This document shows, piece by piece, positions 26,902 to 37,115 of a stretch of 39,125 nucleotides of DNA; positions within the stretch are counted from its first letter, which is position 1, and each line of letters starts with the position of its first letter. Location: contig CALSLK010000033.1 of NCBI GenBank assembly GCA_943787175.1, forward strand, positions 1 through 39,125, read 5' to 3'. This DNA is from an uncultured Alphaproteobacteria bacterium (GTDB lineage Bacteria > Pseudomonadota > Alphaproteobacteria > SP197). The position numbers and the translations under genes were made by a program. The notes under the pieces are model-generated. The model saw only the letters and a list, made by a program, of their open reading frames with translations, ran no database searches and was not told the DNA's origin.

Positions 26902-28243
26902 TCAGGAACGCTGATCCAGCGGCACGTATTCGTACTGGGTTGCACCCGTGTAGACCTGACGCGGGCGTCCGATCTTCTGGGATGGGTCGGTGTGCATCTC
27001 GCTCCACTGCGAAATCCAACCAATGGTGCGCGCCACGGCAAACACGGCCGTGAACAGGCCACGGGGAATTCCCATCGCGCGCAGAATGATGCCTGAATAG
27101 AAATCGACATTGGGATAGAGCGACCGTTCGACGAAATACGCGTCGTCCAGGGCGATCTTTTCGAGCTCCATGGCGATCTTGAGCAACGGCTCGTCGCGCA
27201 CGCCCAACTCATCAAGAACCTGATGACAGGTCTCGCGCATGATTTTCGCGCGCGGGTCATAGTTCTTGTAGACCCGGTGACCAAATCCCATCAGGCGGAA
27301 CGGGTCGTCCTTGTCTTTGGCGCGTTCGATGAATTCCGGGATGCGATCAAAGCTGTCGATCTCTTCCAGCATCTCAAGGACGGCCTCGTTGGCGCCGCCA
27401 TGAGCCGGGCCCCAGAGACAGGCGATACCCGCCGAGATACAGGCGAACGGATTGGCGCCCGATGAACCGGCCAGCCGGACGGTCGACGTTGAAGCATTTT
27501 GCTCGTGGTCGGCATGGAGAATCAGAATCAGATCCATGGCGCGCGCCAGAATCGGATTGACGTGATAGGGCTCGCACGGCACCGCGAACATCATGTGCAG
27601 GAAGTTCTCGGCATAGCCCAGATCGTTGCGTGGATAGACGAACGGCTGACCCAGGGACCATTTATGTGCCATCGCTGCGATCGTCGGCATCTTGGCGATC
27701 AGGCGATAGGAGGCGATCATGCGCTGTTGCGCGTCCTCGACATCGGAACTGTCGGGGTAGAACGCCGACAAGGCGCCGACAACGCCAACCATCAACGCCA
27801 TGGGATGGGCGTCGCGACGGAAGCCGCGGAACAGGAAGTTCACCTGTTCGTGCAGCATGGTGTGATTGGTCACGCCCTTCTCGAAGGCCAGTTTCTCCTG
27901 CGCATTGGGCAGATCCCCATAGAGCAGCAGATGACAGACTTCCAGGAAGTCCGAGTGCTCGGCCAAGCTGCTCGATCGGAATGCCGCGATAAAGCAACTG
28001 GCCTGCATCGCCATCGATATAGGTGATCTTGGACTCGCAGCTTGCTGTCGCGGTATAGCCCGGGTCATAGGTGAAACAATCGGTCTGCGCATTAAGGGTG
28101 CGTACATCGATGACATCGGCGCCGACGGAACCACGCAGGACTGGCAACTCAGCCAGTTCCTCGCCGGTCTCTGAATCGACAATTTTGACCTTGCGAACCT
28201 GATCGGCTCCGTTCGGGACAGGCACTTCGCGCAACAGCGACAT
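26902..28243 (-). CDS. gltA: Citrate synthase, one frameshift
   Basis: Start ATG 28243 is preceded by GGAGGAG. The N-terminal third ([44 protein letters not shown]) is in one frame. A single extra base in the CC pair at 27963-27964 moves the rest, starting [16 protein letters not shown], to another. The joined enzyme is about 446 residues, type II hexameric citrate synthase. Catalytic residues by family are the His of [14 protein letters not shown], the His of [15 protein letters not shown] and the Asp of [11 protein letters not shown], all present. It condenses oxaloacetate with acetyl-CoA to start the TCA cycle. It follows gltX on the same strand and precedes gloA. One indel in a central metabolic gene is most likely a sequencing error. 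Confidence 0.92.
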
Positions 28244-28355
28244 GCGGCACTCCTCCATGTTGGTTCTTGTTTTGGGGCGACCGTCTTGCTTTGGCTGCGT
28301 ATCGCGGTCTGCCTGATTGCTTCCAATCTACCCGATTTTCGCGAAACCGCGCAAA

Positions 28356-28378
28356 TTTATGGTGCGGCGCACCATAAA
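28356..28378 (-). terminator. Perfect hairpin between gltX and gltA
   Basis: TTTATGGTGC (28356-28365) and GCACCATAAA (28369-28378) are perfect 10-base reverse complements with a 3-base loop, 9 bases beyond the gltX stop codon. On the minus strand the second arm is followed by TTTGCGC, a short T-run, so it may be a weak terminator or attenuator for gltX. Its location ahead of gltA also allows an operator role. The structure is certain; the role is not. Confidence 0.45.
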
Positions 28379-28387
28379 ATTTTCGTG

Positions 28388-29797
28388 TCAGGAAAACGCG
28401 GCAATGGTTTCCCTGATGCGCTCAAGGCTCTCATCGCGCCCAAAAACCGCCAAAACGTCGAAGATCGGCGGGGAGACAGTGCCGCCGGTAACAGCGGCAC
28501 GCAGCGGTTGCGCCACCTTTCCCAGACCAAGTTCATGCGATTCGGCAAACTGACGCACAAAGGCCTCCAGTCCAGGTGCATCCCACAGTGTGAGGTCGGC
28601 TAGCCCGGTTTCCAGTTCCCCAAGCAACGCAACGGTCTCGGGAGACATCAGCTTGGTTGCCTTGGGATCGAAGCTCAGCGGCCGTGGCCGGAAATAGAAC
28701 GCGGCGTTTTCTGCCAGCTCGATCAGAGTCTTTGCGCGCTCCTTCATCGACGGCATTGCCAGTTCCAGCAGGGCGATGTCGGGAGCCTCGAGATCGCGCT
28801 CGAGAATTCCCTTCAGATGCTCAGCGACGAGGCTGGCCAGTCGGGCATCATCTGCCTGCTTGAGATAATGCAGGTTCAGCGAGGTCAGCTTGTCGAGGTC
28901 AAAGCGGGCCGGTGATTTACCGATGCCGTCCAGGTCAAACCACGCAATGGCCTGCTCCTGAGAGATGATCTCATCATCACCATGGCCCCAACCCAGGCGC
29001 AGCAGGTAGTTCTGCATGGCTTCGGGAAGGAACCCCATATCGCGATAGGCTTCCGCGCCAACAGCGCCGTGGCGTTTCGAAAGCTTGGCGCCGTCTGGGC
29101 CGTGGATCAGCGGGATATGGGCGAATTCGGGCACGGTCCAGTCCATTGCCTGGAACAATTGCGCCTGACGTGCGGCGTTGGTCAGGTGATCGTCGCCCCG
29201 GATGACATGGGTGACGCCCATATCATGATCGTCCACAACGACGGCCAGCATGTACGTGGGCGAGCCGTCCGAACGCAGAAGGATCATGTCATCGAGCTGG
29301 GCATTGGCAATCGTGACATCGCCCTGGACGTGATCAGGAATGGTCGTTTCGCCTTCCTGTGGCGCTTTCAGCCGGATGACGGGAGCAATGCCATCGGGAG
29401 CTTCGGAAGCATCCCGGTCACGCCAGGTGCCGTCATACCGCACGGGCCGGCCTTCGGAACGGGCAGCCTCACGCATGGCCCTCAGTTCTTCGGGCGAGCA
29501 GTAACAGTGATACGCACGACCGCTGGCAAGCAGCTCACGGGCAACCTCGGCGTGGCGGTCAGCGTGCGAATGCTGAAACAAGGGTTCGTCATCCCAATCC
29601 AGCCCCAGCCAGCGCAGGCTGTCGAAGATTGCTTCAATGGCATCATCGGTTGATCGCTTGCGATCGGTATCCTCGACGCGCAGCAGATATTTGCCGCCGG
29701 TATGCCGGGCATAAAGCCAGTTGAAGAGGGCCGTACGTGCGCCGCCCAGATGCAGGAATCCGGTAGGCGAGGGGGCAAAACGGGTAACAACGGTCAT
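28388..29797 (-). CDS. gltX: Glutamyl-tRNA synthetase
   Basis: 469 residues, normal for bacterial GluRS, a class I synthetase. The Rossmann-fold HIGH motif appears as HLGG (residues 16-19, in [20 protein letters not shown]), and the KMSKS loop as KLSKRHG. A zinc-like region with [10 protein letters not shown] lies between them. The C-terminal helical anticodon-binding domain is complete. ATG 29797 is chosen because it gives the standard [13 protein letters not shown] start; the longer frame adds 46 unrelated residues. The enzyme charges tRNA-Glu, and in many Alphaproteobacteria also tRNA-Gln for later amidation; no gatCAB genes are in the window. It is divergent from comEC with a 110-base gap, and gltA follows it. 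Confidence 0.95.
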   Translation of the reverse strand: MTVVTRFAPSPTGFLHLGGARTALFNWLYARHTGGKYLLRVEDTDRKRSTDDAIEAIFDSLRWLGLDWDDEPLFQHSHADRHAEVARELLASGRAYHCYCSPEELRAMREAARSEGRPVRYDGTWRDRDASEAPDGIAPVIRLKAPQEGETTIPDHVQGDVTIANAQLDDMILLRSDGSPTYMLAVVVDDHDMGVTHVIRGDDHLTNAARQAQLFQAMDWTVPEFAHIPLIHGPDGAKLSKRHGAVGAEAYRDMGFLPEAMQNYLLRLGWGHGDDEIISQEQAIAWFDLDGIGKSPARFDLDKLTSLNLHYLKQADDARLASLVAEHLKGILERDLEAPDIALLELAMPSMKERAKTLIELAENAAFYFRPRPLSFDPKATKLMSPETVALLGELETGLADLTLWDAPGLEAFVRQFAESHELGLGKVAQPLRAAVTGGTVSPPIFDVLAVFGRDESLERIRETIAAFS

Positions 29798-29907
29798 GGT
29801 GCAATCCACTGGAGAAGGAGACGGGTGTTTATCAGATCGCAGGGGCCTGACAAACCGCATGGCGCACCGACATGGGCGTGGAGCGCAACCTGTCCTAGAG
29901 TTTCGCG

Positions 29908-32025
29908 ATGACGATGCCTGATTCTGCAACGCCACTTGCCGCGACGCTGACGAGCGAACGCGAGCGTTGGGTTTTGTGGGTGCCAGTTGCCTTGCTGGCG
30001 CGGATCAGCAGCTATTTCACCCTGCCGTTTGAGCCCTGGCCGTTTGCGGGCCTGGCGATCACCTTGGTTGGCTTGCTCCTTACCCTATTGCCGTATCGAA
30101 CGCCGGGCGTACGCCTGTTCTTCCTTACTGTGATGTTCTGCGGCGTGGGGTTTGCCCTGGTGCAATGGGAGACAGCGCGATCAGACGGGCCGATCCTGCG
30201 TTCCGAAGTTGGGCCACGCATGGTGTCTGGCACCATTAGCATTGTGGAACCGCGCGATAAGGGCGTACGTCTGACCCTTGATGATCCCGTGATCGACTGG
30301 TTGGAGCCTGAAGAGACACCGCGCCGAATTCGCATCACGGTACGTACCCATGGTGGAATTGAGCCTGTTCCGGGCCAGAGCGTTCGCATTCTTGCCATGC
30401 TGGATGCTCCACCACCGCCCACGTTTCCCGGTGGCTTCGACTTTGCCCGCGAGGCCTTTTTCGACAGCATCGGGGGCGTCGGTTTTGCGGTCGGCCCCTT
30501 GCAGCACGCAGAGGGCGTTGAACCCAAGGTTTCCTGGATTCGTTCTGCGCTTCTTGTGGTGGAGCGGACGCGTCTGGCTGCGACCGACCAGATACTCGAA
30601 GCCCTGCCCGAACCCACAGGCGGGGTCGCGGCAGCGCTCCTGACAGGACACCGCAGTGCTGTGCCGGCGGAACAACTTGAAACCATTCGCAAGGCGGGAC
30701 TGGCCCACCTTCTGGCGATCTCGGGCCTGCATCTGGGGCTTGTGACCGCAATCTTCTTCTTTGTGATCCGGGCCTTCCTAGCCACGCTCGAGCCGGTGGC
30801 ACTGCGGTTTCCAATCAAGACCTGGGCCGCATTGGGCGCCATGCTCGGCGCCTTCTGTTATCTGCTGATCAGTGGCGCAACAGTACCGACCCAGCGCGCC
30901 TTTCTGATGACAGCAATCGTGCTGATCGCTGTTGCCATCGGTCGCCAGGCAATCTCCCTTCGCCTGGTTGCTCTGGCGGCGGTCGCAGTGATGGTCATAT
31001 CTCCGCATGTCGTAACAGGAGCGAGTTTTCAGCTCTCCTTTGCTGCCGTGATCGGACTGGTCGCGGTTTATGAGGCTCTGAAGGATCGTTGGCCGCGCTG
31101 GCGTGTTGCGCAGGGTCCGTTCTCACGCCTGGTTCTCTATGTCGGCGGCGTCGCGCTCACGACCATTGTGGCCAACTTTGCCACGGCACCGCTTGTGCTT
31201 GCGCAGTTCGGGCGCTTTGCCACCTATGGTCTGTTCGCCAATCTGATCGCTGTGCCGGTCACTGCGTTCTGGATCATGCCCTGGGGGCTGCTCAGTTTTT
31301 TCCTGATGCCGTTTGGCCTTGAAGGCTTTGCCCTGGTGCCAATGGGGTGGGGCATCGATGTGGTTCTTATCGTAGCCGAACATGCCGCCAATGCGCCGTT
31401 CAGCCAGGTGCATGTCTCAGCTTCGCCCGCCTGGGTGCCGGCGGTCTTTGGTTTGGGTTTGGTCTGGTTGTGTATCTGGCGCAGTCACTGGCGAGTTCTT
31501 GGCTTCGCGCCGATGTTTCTGGCGCTGGTCGTCACGTTTCTAGCCAGACCACCCGATGTGCTGGTCCACGGCGATGCCGATTTGATTGCGACGCGCATTT
31601 CCAACGAGGAAGTTGCCTTCTCAACCTTGCGAAGAGGCAAGTTTGTGCGCGAGAGCTGGCTTGGCGCCATGGCAGAACCCGATGCCGTGACCTGGCCCGC
31701 AGGCGGTCTTGCGTTAGGCGGTAACACGCTGCGTTGCGACAGCCTTGGATGCATCTATCGACCGCCTGATGCATCCGACACGCTGGTGGGGATCGAGCGG
31801 GGTGTGGCCGCCCTGGCTGATGATTGCGGCGTCGCCGACCTCATCATCAGTCTCGTGCCGATCCGCAGGGAGTGTTTAGCACCCATGGGCACCATTGATC
31901 GTTTCGATCTCTGGCGGTACGGCACCTACGCCCTGTGGTTCAACGCAGACGGGGTCCGGGTCGAAACAGTTCGCGAGGAGCGTGGTGAAAGACCCTGGTC
32001 ACCGGGTCCCGAAGACGATGAGTAG
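29908..32025 (+). CDS. comEC: ComEC/Rec2-family membrane protein
   Basis: 705 residues with about ten or more membrane segments. An N-terminal pair of helices precedes a DUF4131 region with an OB-like soluble part (about 95-190, e.g. [20 protein letters not shown]). The Competence domain then follows, with [20 protein letters not shown], the conserved [13 protein letters not shown], and [15 protein letters not shown]. ComEC forms the inner-membrane channel for single-stranded DNA uptake in transformable bacteria. The C-terminal 170 residues lack the HxHxDH metallo-beta-lactamase motif found in many ComEC proteins. No other competence genes are in the window. Two ATGs (29908, 29914) are possible starts; neither has a strong ribosome binding site. 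It is divergent from gltX and convergent with lexA. Confidence 0.9.
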   Translation: MTMPDSATPLAATLTSERERWVLWVPVALLARISSYFTLPFEPWPFAGLAITLVGLLLTLLPYRTPGVRLFFLTVMFCGVGFALVQWETARSDGPILRSEVGPRMVSGTISIVEPRDKGVRLTLDDPVIDWLEPEETPRRIRITVRTHGGIEPVPGQSVRILAMLDAPPPPTFPGGFDFAREAFFDSIGGVGFAVGPLQHAEGVEPKVSWIRSALLVVERTRLAATDQILEALPEPTGGVAAALLTGHRSAVPAEQLETIRKAGLAHLLAISGLHLGLVTAIFFFVIRAFLATLEPVALRFPIKTWAALGAMLGAFCYLLISGATVPTQRAFLMTAIVLIAVAIGRQAISLRLVALAAVAVMVISPHVVTGASFQLSFAAVIGLVAVYEALKDRWPRWRVAQGPFSRLVLYVGGVALTTIVANFATAPLVLAQFGRFATYGLFANLIAVPVTAFWIMPWGLLSFFLMPFGLEGFALVPMGWGIDVVLIVAEHAANAPFSQVHVSASPAWVPAVFGLGLVWLCIWRSHWRVLGFAPMFLALVVTFLARPPDVLVHGDADLIATRISNEEVAFSTLRRGKFVRESWLGAMAEPDAVTWPAGGLALGGNTLRCDSLGCIYRPPDASDTLVGIERGVAALADDCGVADLIISLVPIRRECLAPMGTIDRFDLWRYGTYALWFNADGVRVETVREERGERPWSPGPEDDE

Positions 32026-32086
32026 CCACACATGGAATGTAGCCACCCATCGTGCTGCGGAAAGCGGGGCAGAATTTAATGTTGGG

Positions 32087-32773
32087 TCAGTAGTTACGCA
32101 GCAAGCCGATCAGGCGGCCCTGCAACTTGACTCTGTCGGGACCGAAGATGCGGGTCTCATAGGCTGAATTGGCTGGCTCAAGCGCAATTGAATCACCCTT
32201 GCGGCGAAGGCGCTTGAGTGTTGCCTCCTGTTCGTCAACCAATGCCACGACAACAGCACCGTTCTCGGCAGTATCACCACGTTCGATGAGAACGGTATCG
32301 CCGTCGAGAATGCCGGCTTCGATCATGGAATCGCCCTCGATCTCCAGGGCGTAACAATCACGGTTGCCGATCATCGACATGGGAACATCAATGCTCTGCG
32401 TTGGATCGCTCAAGGCTTCGATGGGCGTACCTGCGGCGATCTTGCCGTGGAGTGCCAGGGAAACCGTGTTGTCGTTCATGCGCTCGGGCGTGTCCTGATT
32501 GGCGACACGCTCCATGGCGCCTTCAATGACGCTCAGCGTGGCAACCGTGCCTTCAATACCCGGCGGCAGCTTGAGGACTTCCAGCGCACGTGCCCGGTGG
32601 GGCAGGCGGCGGATAAAGCCGCGTTCTTCCAAGGCCGTGATCAGACGGTGAATACCGGACTTGGACTTCAGGCCCACGGCATCCTTCATTTCATCGAAAG
32701 AGGGTGAAACACCATCTTCGCCGAGCCGGCTGTTGATATAGAGCAGAAGTTCCTGCTGCTTGCGCGTCAACAT
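32087..32773 (-). CDS. lexA: SOS repressor LexA
   Basis: 228 residues from ATG 32773, giving the standard [10 protein letters not shown] start. The N-terminal winged helix (residues 1-65) includes [20 protein letters not shown]. The self-cleavage site is Ala114-Gly115 (KIAAGTP). The Ser-Lys dyad is S149 (EGDSMIEAG) and K187 (EATLKRL) in the S24 peptidase domain. When RecA filaments form on damaged DNA, LexA cleaves itself and frees SOS promoters. A near-consensus promoter overlapped by a GTTC-N7-GTTC operator lies about 50 bases upstream, so the gene should repress itself. It sits downstream of moeA on the same strand and converges with comEC. Confidence 0.96.
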   Translation of the reverse strand: MLTRKQQELLLYINSRLGEDGVSPSFDEMKDAVGLKSKSGIHRLITALEERGFIRRLPHRARALEVLKLPPGIEGTVATLSVIEGAMERVANQDTPERMNDNTVSLALHGKIAAGTPIEALSDPTQSIDVPMSMIGNRDCYALEIEGDSMIEAGILDGDTVLIERGDTAENGAVVVALVDEQEATLKRLRRKGDSIALEPANSAYETRIFGPDRVKLQGRLIGLLRNY

Positions 32774-32820
32774 CTGTGCTTCCCCACTAGATATGGAACA
32801 AATCATCAACTTCCATACAT

Positions 32821-32835
32821 GTTCTAGTTAGGTTC
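32821..32835 (-). promoter_or_regulatory. LexA operator (SOS box, alphaproteobacterial type)
   Basis: The plus strand reads GTTC-TAGTTAG-GTTC, an exact GTTC-N7-GTTC direct repeat, the LexA-binding consensus of Alphaproteobacteria. It covers the -10 hexamer and part of the spacer of the lexA promoter, so bound LexA would block RNA polymerase. A weaker half match, GAAC-N7-CAAC, lies at 32796-32810 between the promoter and the start codon. Confidence 0.85.
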
Positions 32836-32849
32836 GCGGTTTGTGTCAA
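32821..32849 (-). promoter_or_regulatory. lexA promoter
   Basis: On the minus strand a perfect TTGACA (32849-32844) is followed after 17 bases by TAGAAC (32826-32821), a 4-of-6 match to the -10 consensus. Transcription would start near 32814, about 40 bases ahead of the lexA ATG. It lies in the gap between moeA and lexA, so lexA has its own promoter in addition to any read-through from the trp-moa genes. Confidence 0.65.
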
Positions 32850-32891
32850 CACTGTTGCCGAATTGTGCTCCGCGATGTTCTCGCAGGAGAC

Positions 32892-34085
32892 CTAAAGGCG
32901 AACAATCCGGACACGATCACCGGTTTGCGCCGGTTCGGCGTGGGGCGGACGTACTATCAGACAGCCAGACTGCGAGAGCGTGGCTAGCATCGAGCTGTCC
33001 TGGCGATCAAAGGGCGTCGCCGTGAAGCCGCCATCTCCAGCCCGTTCCAGCCTGGCGCGAACATAATCCTGACGTTCGTCGTTGCTGCGCATCTCTGCGC
33101 CCAGGGTCGCAACGTCTTCGTCCAGACCATCGCCGGTTTCACCCAGCATTGCAGCGATCGCAGGACGCAGGAACAGGTGGCCGCAGACCAGGGTTGAAAC
33201 CGGGTTCCCGGGGAAGCCCAGAACCGGCAGGTCACCAAGTTCGCCAAAGGCCAGGGGTTTGCCCGGTCGCATGGCGATCTTCCAGAAATCGAGCGTGAGG
33301 CCTTCTTCGGCCAGAACCTTGCGCACCAGGTCGTGTTCACCAACTGACATGCCGCCGGTGACAACCAACAGGTCGGATCGCGCGGCACCTTCAACAATGC
33401 TCCGCAACGCCTCTTCGTCATCGCGGACGATCCCCAGACTCATGGGTTCACCTCCGGCGTCAGCCACAATTGCGGCCAACGCCAGGGAGTTTGAGCTGAT
33501 GATCTGGTTAGGGCCAAGGGATTCGCCTGGCATGACGATCTCGTCACCCGTACCCAGGATCGCGACACGCGGCCTGCGCGTGACCTTGAGCCAGGGCACG
33601 TTCATGGCTGCGATCAGGCCAATCTCGCGTGGGCCGAGCTTGCGTCCGGCGGGTGGACCGGCATCGCCGGCACTAAAGTCCAATCCCTGACGCCTGACAA
33701 AGCGCCCCTGGGATACCGAGACCGTTACTGTCACGGAAATTCCATCGCGCTCTGTGTTCTCCTGGATCACGATGCTGTCGGCACCATCTGGGACCGGTCC
33801 ACCGGTGAAGATCCGGACGGCCTCACCGGGATTAAGGGCCGCGTCATAGGCACCACCTGCCGGGGCTTCACCAACAACCCGCAGCGTGACGGGAACGTCG
33901 GCCACATCGCTGGCACGCACGGCATAGCCATCCATGGCAGAGACCGGATGGGGCGGTTTGGTAATGCGCGAAACCACATCCTGGGCCAGAACACGGCCAG
34001 CGGCCTGCGATATCGCGACCTGCTCGGCGGCCAAGCGATCAAAAGTGCCAATGATGCGGCTGCGCGCTTCCTCGACCGGAATCAT
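32892..34085 (-). CDS. moeA: Molybdopterin molybdenumtransferase MoeA
   Basis: 397 residues from ATG 34085. MoeA inserts molybdate into adenylylated molybdopterin, the last step of molybdenum cofactor synthesis. Visible family segments are [18 protein letters not shown] at the N-terminus, [31 protein letters not shown], the MoCF-fold core [11 protein letters not shown] and [15 protein letters not shown], and [14 protein letters not shown]. The C-terminal beta domain is complete. The ATG overlaps the moaC stop by four bases, which fixes the start; a longer frame from 34175 runs back into moaC. lexA lies downstream. Confidence 0.94.
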   Translation of the reverse strand: MIPVEEARSRIIGTFDRLAAEQVAISQAAGRVLAQDVVSRITKPPHPVSAMDGYAVRASDVADVPVTLRVVGEAPAGGAYDAALNPGEAVRIFTGGPVPDGADSIVIQENTERDGISVTVTVSVSQGRFVRRQGLDFSAGDAGPPAGRKLGPREIGLIAAMNVPWLKVTRRPRVAILGTGDEIVMPGESLGPNQIISSNSLALAAIVADAGGEPMSLGIVRDDEEALRSIVEGAARSDLLVVTGGMSVGEHDLVRKVLAEEGLTLDFWKIAMRPGKPLAFGELGDLPVLGFPGNPVSTLVCGHLFLRPAIAAMLGETGDGLDEDVATLGAEMRSNDERQDYVRARLERAGDGGFTATPFDRQDSSMLATLSQSGCLIVRPPHAEPAQTGDRVRIVRL

Positions 34086-34564
34086 GGTTCGCGTTGATAG
34101 GTGCCGGATTTGCCGCCAGCCTTGTGCACCAGCCTGATGTCGCCAAGGGTCATCTCGCGATCGACTGCCTTGCACATGTCGTAAACCGTCAAGGCTGCGA
34201 CCGAAACGGCGGTCAGGGCCTCCATCTCGACACCCGTGCGGCCCTTCAGCTTGCAGGTGGCGCTGATATCAATGGAGGAAGCGTCATGGTTGGCCTCCAG
34301 CTCGACCGTAACCGACGAAAGGCTCAAGGGATGGCAGAGCGGGATCAGGTCGGGCGTGCGCTTGGCTGCCATGATGCCGGCGATCCGTGCGACAGCCAGA
34401 ACGTCGCCCTTTGGAACCTTGCCATCGACGATTAACGCCAGGGTTTCCGGCAGCATGACGATGCGTCCTTCAGCCGTCGCGACGCGCTCTGTAATGTCCT
34501 TGGCTGAAACATCAACCATGTGGGCACGGCCGTCTTCGTCAAGATGGGTCAGGCGGTCGCTCAT
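34082..34564 (-). CDS. moaC: Cyclic pyranopterin monophosphate synthase MoaC
   Basis: 160 residues, normal length. MoaC acts after MoaA to form cyclic pyranopterin monophosphate, the first stable intermediate of molybdenum cofactor synthesis. Conserved features include [37 protein letters not shown], the active-site [13 protein letters not shown], and the [20 protein letters not shown] helix with KAVDREM. Its ATG overlaps the trpC stop and its stop overlaps the moeA start, each by four bases. No moaA lies in the window. Confidence 0.95.
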   Translation of the reverse strand: MSDRLTHLDEDGRAHMVDVSAKDITERVATAEGRIVMLPETLALIVDGKVPKGDVLAVARIAGIMAAKRTPDLIPLCHPLSLSSVTVELEANHDASSIDISATCKLKGRTGVEMEALTAVSVAALTVYDMCKAVDREMTLGDIRLVHKAGGKSGTYQREP

Positions 34565-35373
34565 GCGCTTTGTCTCGCAGTGTCTGTGGTGCCCAGAAGG
34601 GTGCGTGTGGCCGCTTCAATGTCGTCCTGGCGCATCAGATGTTCACCCACCAGAAACCGCCTTGCGCCGCATTGTTCCATGCGCAGCAGGTCTTCATGGG
34701 TCTTCAGGCCGCTTTCGCACACGATATCGCGGTCTTGGGGCACATGGGGCGCCAGGTCTTCGGTCGTTGCCAGATCCACGGCCAATGTCTTCAGATTGCG
34801 GTTGTTGACCCCGATCAGCCGGGCATCCAGGGTCAGGGCGCGGTCAAGCTCCTCACGGTTATGGACTTCCACCAGAACATCCATGCCCAGATCACCCGCG
34901 CAGGCTGTGAGCTCTGCAGCCAGCGCATCATCGACCGCTGCCATGATCACCAGAATGCAGTCAGCCCCAATCGCACGGGCTTCAAGTACTTGGTAAGGAT
35001 CAACCATGAAGTCTTTGCGAAGGCAGGGTAAATTGGATTCTACCCGCGCTTCCAGAACAAACGAGTCTCGTCCCTGAAAGTAAGGCTGATCGGTCAGGAC
35101 GGACAGGCAGGCAGCGCCTGCATTGCGGTAGGCTGCTGCAATGGCCGCAGGATTGAAGTCCGGGCGGATTTCGCCGGCGCTGGGTGAGGCTTTCTTGATT
35201 TCGGCGATCAGACCAAACCCACTCTCACTCGCGCGTTTCAGAGACAGCGCAAACCCAAGCGGCGGTGTCATGCCACCGGCCTCGGCCTCAAGCACTGACA
35301 ATGGCCGCTCCTGCTTACAGGCTGCGACATGGTCTCGCTTGGCGTCACAGATTTCGGCCAGAATATCGCTCAT
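34561..35373 (-). CDS. trpC: Indole-3-glycerol phosphate synthase
   Basis: 270 residues, a single (beta/alpha)8 barrel without a fused TrpF domain. It closes the indole ring in tryptophan synthesis. The N-terminal extension is followed by [20 protein letters not shown], the catalytic Lys/Glu region, then [35 protein letters not shown] and [13 protein letters not shown]. Start and stop overlap trpD and moaC by four bases each (ATGA), so translation through trpD-trpC-moaC is probably coupled. Confidence 0.95.
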   Translation of the reverse strand: MSDILAEICDAKRDHVAACKQERPLSVLEAEAGGMTPPLGFALSLKRASESGFGLIAEIKKASPSAGEIRPDFNPAAIAAAYRNAGAACLSVLTDQPYFQGRDSFVLEARVESNLPCLRKDFMVDPYQVLEARAIGADCILVIMAAVDDALAAELTACAGDLGMDVLVEVHNREELDRALTLDARLIGVNNRNLKTLAVDLATTEDLAPHVPQDRDIVCESGLKTHEDLLRMEQCGARRFLVGEHLMRQDDIEAATRTLLGTTDTARQSA

Positions 35374-36406
35374 GCCTTACCTGATGTAATCGCGGCCAGC
35401 TTTTCCAGCCTGGCCTTTGCTGCACCGCTGTCGATCGATTCAGCGGCCATGGCCACGCCCGCAGACCAGATCATCGGCCTTCTGCGCCACGATCAGGGCC
35501 GCCGCGGCATTGAACAGCACCGTGTCGCGATAGGCGCTGGGCGCGCCGGCGAGCAGGTCGGTCAACGCCTTGCAGCATTGTCTTCGGGCGTGCCGCCCAG
35601 GATCGCGGAGAAATCGTGATGCGGCAGCCCGGCATCGGCGCCCGCGCACGGTCTTGACGGTGACCTTGCCACCTTCCAGCACGGCGACCTTGTTTTCGGC
35701 CGATAGCGTGAGTTCGTCGCAACCGTCGCCGCTGTGGACGACCCAGGCGCGTTCGGCGCCCAGTTCTGCCAAGCACGCGCGCTATCGGGCTCGACCCATT
35801 GTTCGGCAAACACGCCCAGAAGGTAACGCTTGACGCTGGCCGGGTTCGACAGGGGCCCCAGCAGGTTGAACATGGTGCGCGCACCCAGTTCGACACGGGT
35901 CGGCATGACGTGGCGCATCGCGCTGTGGTAGCGCGGCGCAATCATGAAACCAATTCCGGCTTCGTCGATGGCACGTTGCACAACATCATAATCAGCTTCG
36001 AGGTTGACCCCCAGGAGTGAGAAGACGTCGGCCGTTCCTGACTGGGAAGAGGCTTTGCGGTTTCCGTGTTTCGCGACGGTCACGCCACACCCGGCAACGA
36101 CGATCGCCGTGGCCGTTGAGATGTTGAGCGTGCCCTTGCCATCGCCACCGGTGCCGACGATGTCGATGGCACCTTGCGGGGCCGACATGGCATGCATCTT
36201 GGCGCGCATGGCGCGCGCCCCGCGGCAATCTCTTCGACGGTTTCACCGCGCATGGCCAGCGCCATCAGGAACCCGCCCAGCTGGGAGGGGGTGGCCTGGC
36301 CCGACATGATGATGTCAAAGGCCTCGTCAGCCTGGGCTGCTGTCAGCGGCGTGCCGCTTGCCGCAAGAACGACATGTGCCTTCAGGTCTCTGGTCGCCTC
36401 GTTCAT
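35370..36406 (-). pseudogene. trpD: Anthranilate phosphoribosyltransferase TrpD, about five frameshifts
   Basis: From ATG 36406 the first 60 residues are intact ([27 protein letters not shown]). After about 36212 the core follows in a second frame: [37 protein letters not shown] and [14 protein letters not shown]. Later pieces change frame near 35773 ([16 protein letters not shown]), 35650 ([12 protein letters not shown]), 35575 (YRDTVLFNAAAALIV) and 35462 (AGVAMAAESIDSGAAKARLE). The last piece ends at TGA 35370, overlapping the trpC ATG. Together they cover a normal TrpD of about 340 residues with its PRPP-binding glycine loop. The same local sign, raised GC, is seen as in lpxA and lpxB. Sequence error is likely but tryptophan auxotrophy is possible in principle. 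Confidence 0.85.
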
Positions 36407-36990
36407 GCCGGGGCTCCGCTCTTGGTTTCACGCAGGAAGTTCCGAAGCATGGCGTGGCCATGTTCGGATTCGATGCTTTCGGGATGAAATTGCACACCAT
36501 GGATCGACAGATCACGATGTCGCACGCCCATGATGACACCGTCGTCGGACCGCGCATTGATATCCAGACAGTCCGGGACGGATTCCGGGGCAATGGTCAG
36601 GGAATGGTAACGGGTCGCGCGCAGAGGACTGGGCAACTGCTCGAAAACACCATTGCCGTCGTGTTTGACCTCCGAGACCTTGCCATGCATGGGTTTGGGC
36701 GAGCGTTCAATGGAACCGCCAAAGGCCTGCCCGATCGCCTGGTGCCCCAGGCAAACACCCATCAGGGGCACGGTATCCCTCGCGCAACGCGCGACCAGGT
36801 CCAGGCAGATTCCGGCACGGTCAGGGTCACAGGGACCAGGCGAAATCACGATGCCGTCGGGTTCCATTGCCATGACCTCGTCCACCGTCAGCGCATCGTT
36901 GCGGAAGACCTTGGCTTCCGCACCCAATTCACCCAGGTAGTGCCACAGATTATAGGTGAAGCTGTCGTAGTTATCGATCAGCACCAGCAT
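36403..36990 (-). CDS. trpG: Anthranilate synthase component II (glutamine amidotransferase)
   Basis: 195 residues from ATG 36990, giving [20 protein letters not shown], the standard N-terminus. The class I amidotransferase triad is C80 ([10 protein letters not shown]) with H169 and E171 (VQFHPES); [15 protein letters not shown] forms the oxyanion region. It supplies ammonia from glutamine to TrpE for anthranilate synthesis. The 3' end overlaps trpD by four bases (ATGA). Upstream, a plus-strand gene separates it from trpE. I see no Trp-rich leader peptide or attenuator in the 125-base gap before it. A longer frame from 37005 adds five residues and is less typical. Confidence 0.95.
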   Translation of the reverse strand: MLVLIDNYDSFTYNLWHYLGELGAEAKVFRNDALTVDEVMAMEPDGIVISPGPCDPDRAGICLDLVARCARDTVPLMGVCLGHQAIGQAFGGSIERSPKPMHGKVSEVKHDGNGVFEQLPSPLRATRYHSLTIAPESVPDCLDINARSDDGVIMGVRHRDLSIHGVQFHPESIESEHGHAMLRNFLRETKSGAPA

Positions 36991-37115
36991 GGTTCTCGTT
37001 CCCAACTTCAGGCGCGCCGGTAAGGCGGGGCGGCAGCATAACGACAGGGCAGGGACCGAACAATCGGCTGCTTGTGACTTTACAGCATCTATTTTGCGGG
37101 CGAAGACTGCGGTCC

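Noticed and set aside
27960..27966. Programmed frameshift in gltA
   Set aside because: The break is one extra base in a CC pair with no slippery site. Citrate synthase is not known to be frameshift-regulated.
30012..30842. 276-codon minus-strand open frame opposite comEC
   Set aside because: Composition is Arg/Ser/Pro-rich as expected for a shadow frame; comEC on the plus strand explains the region.
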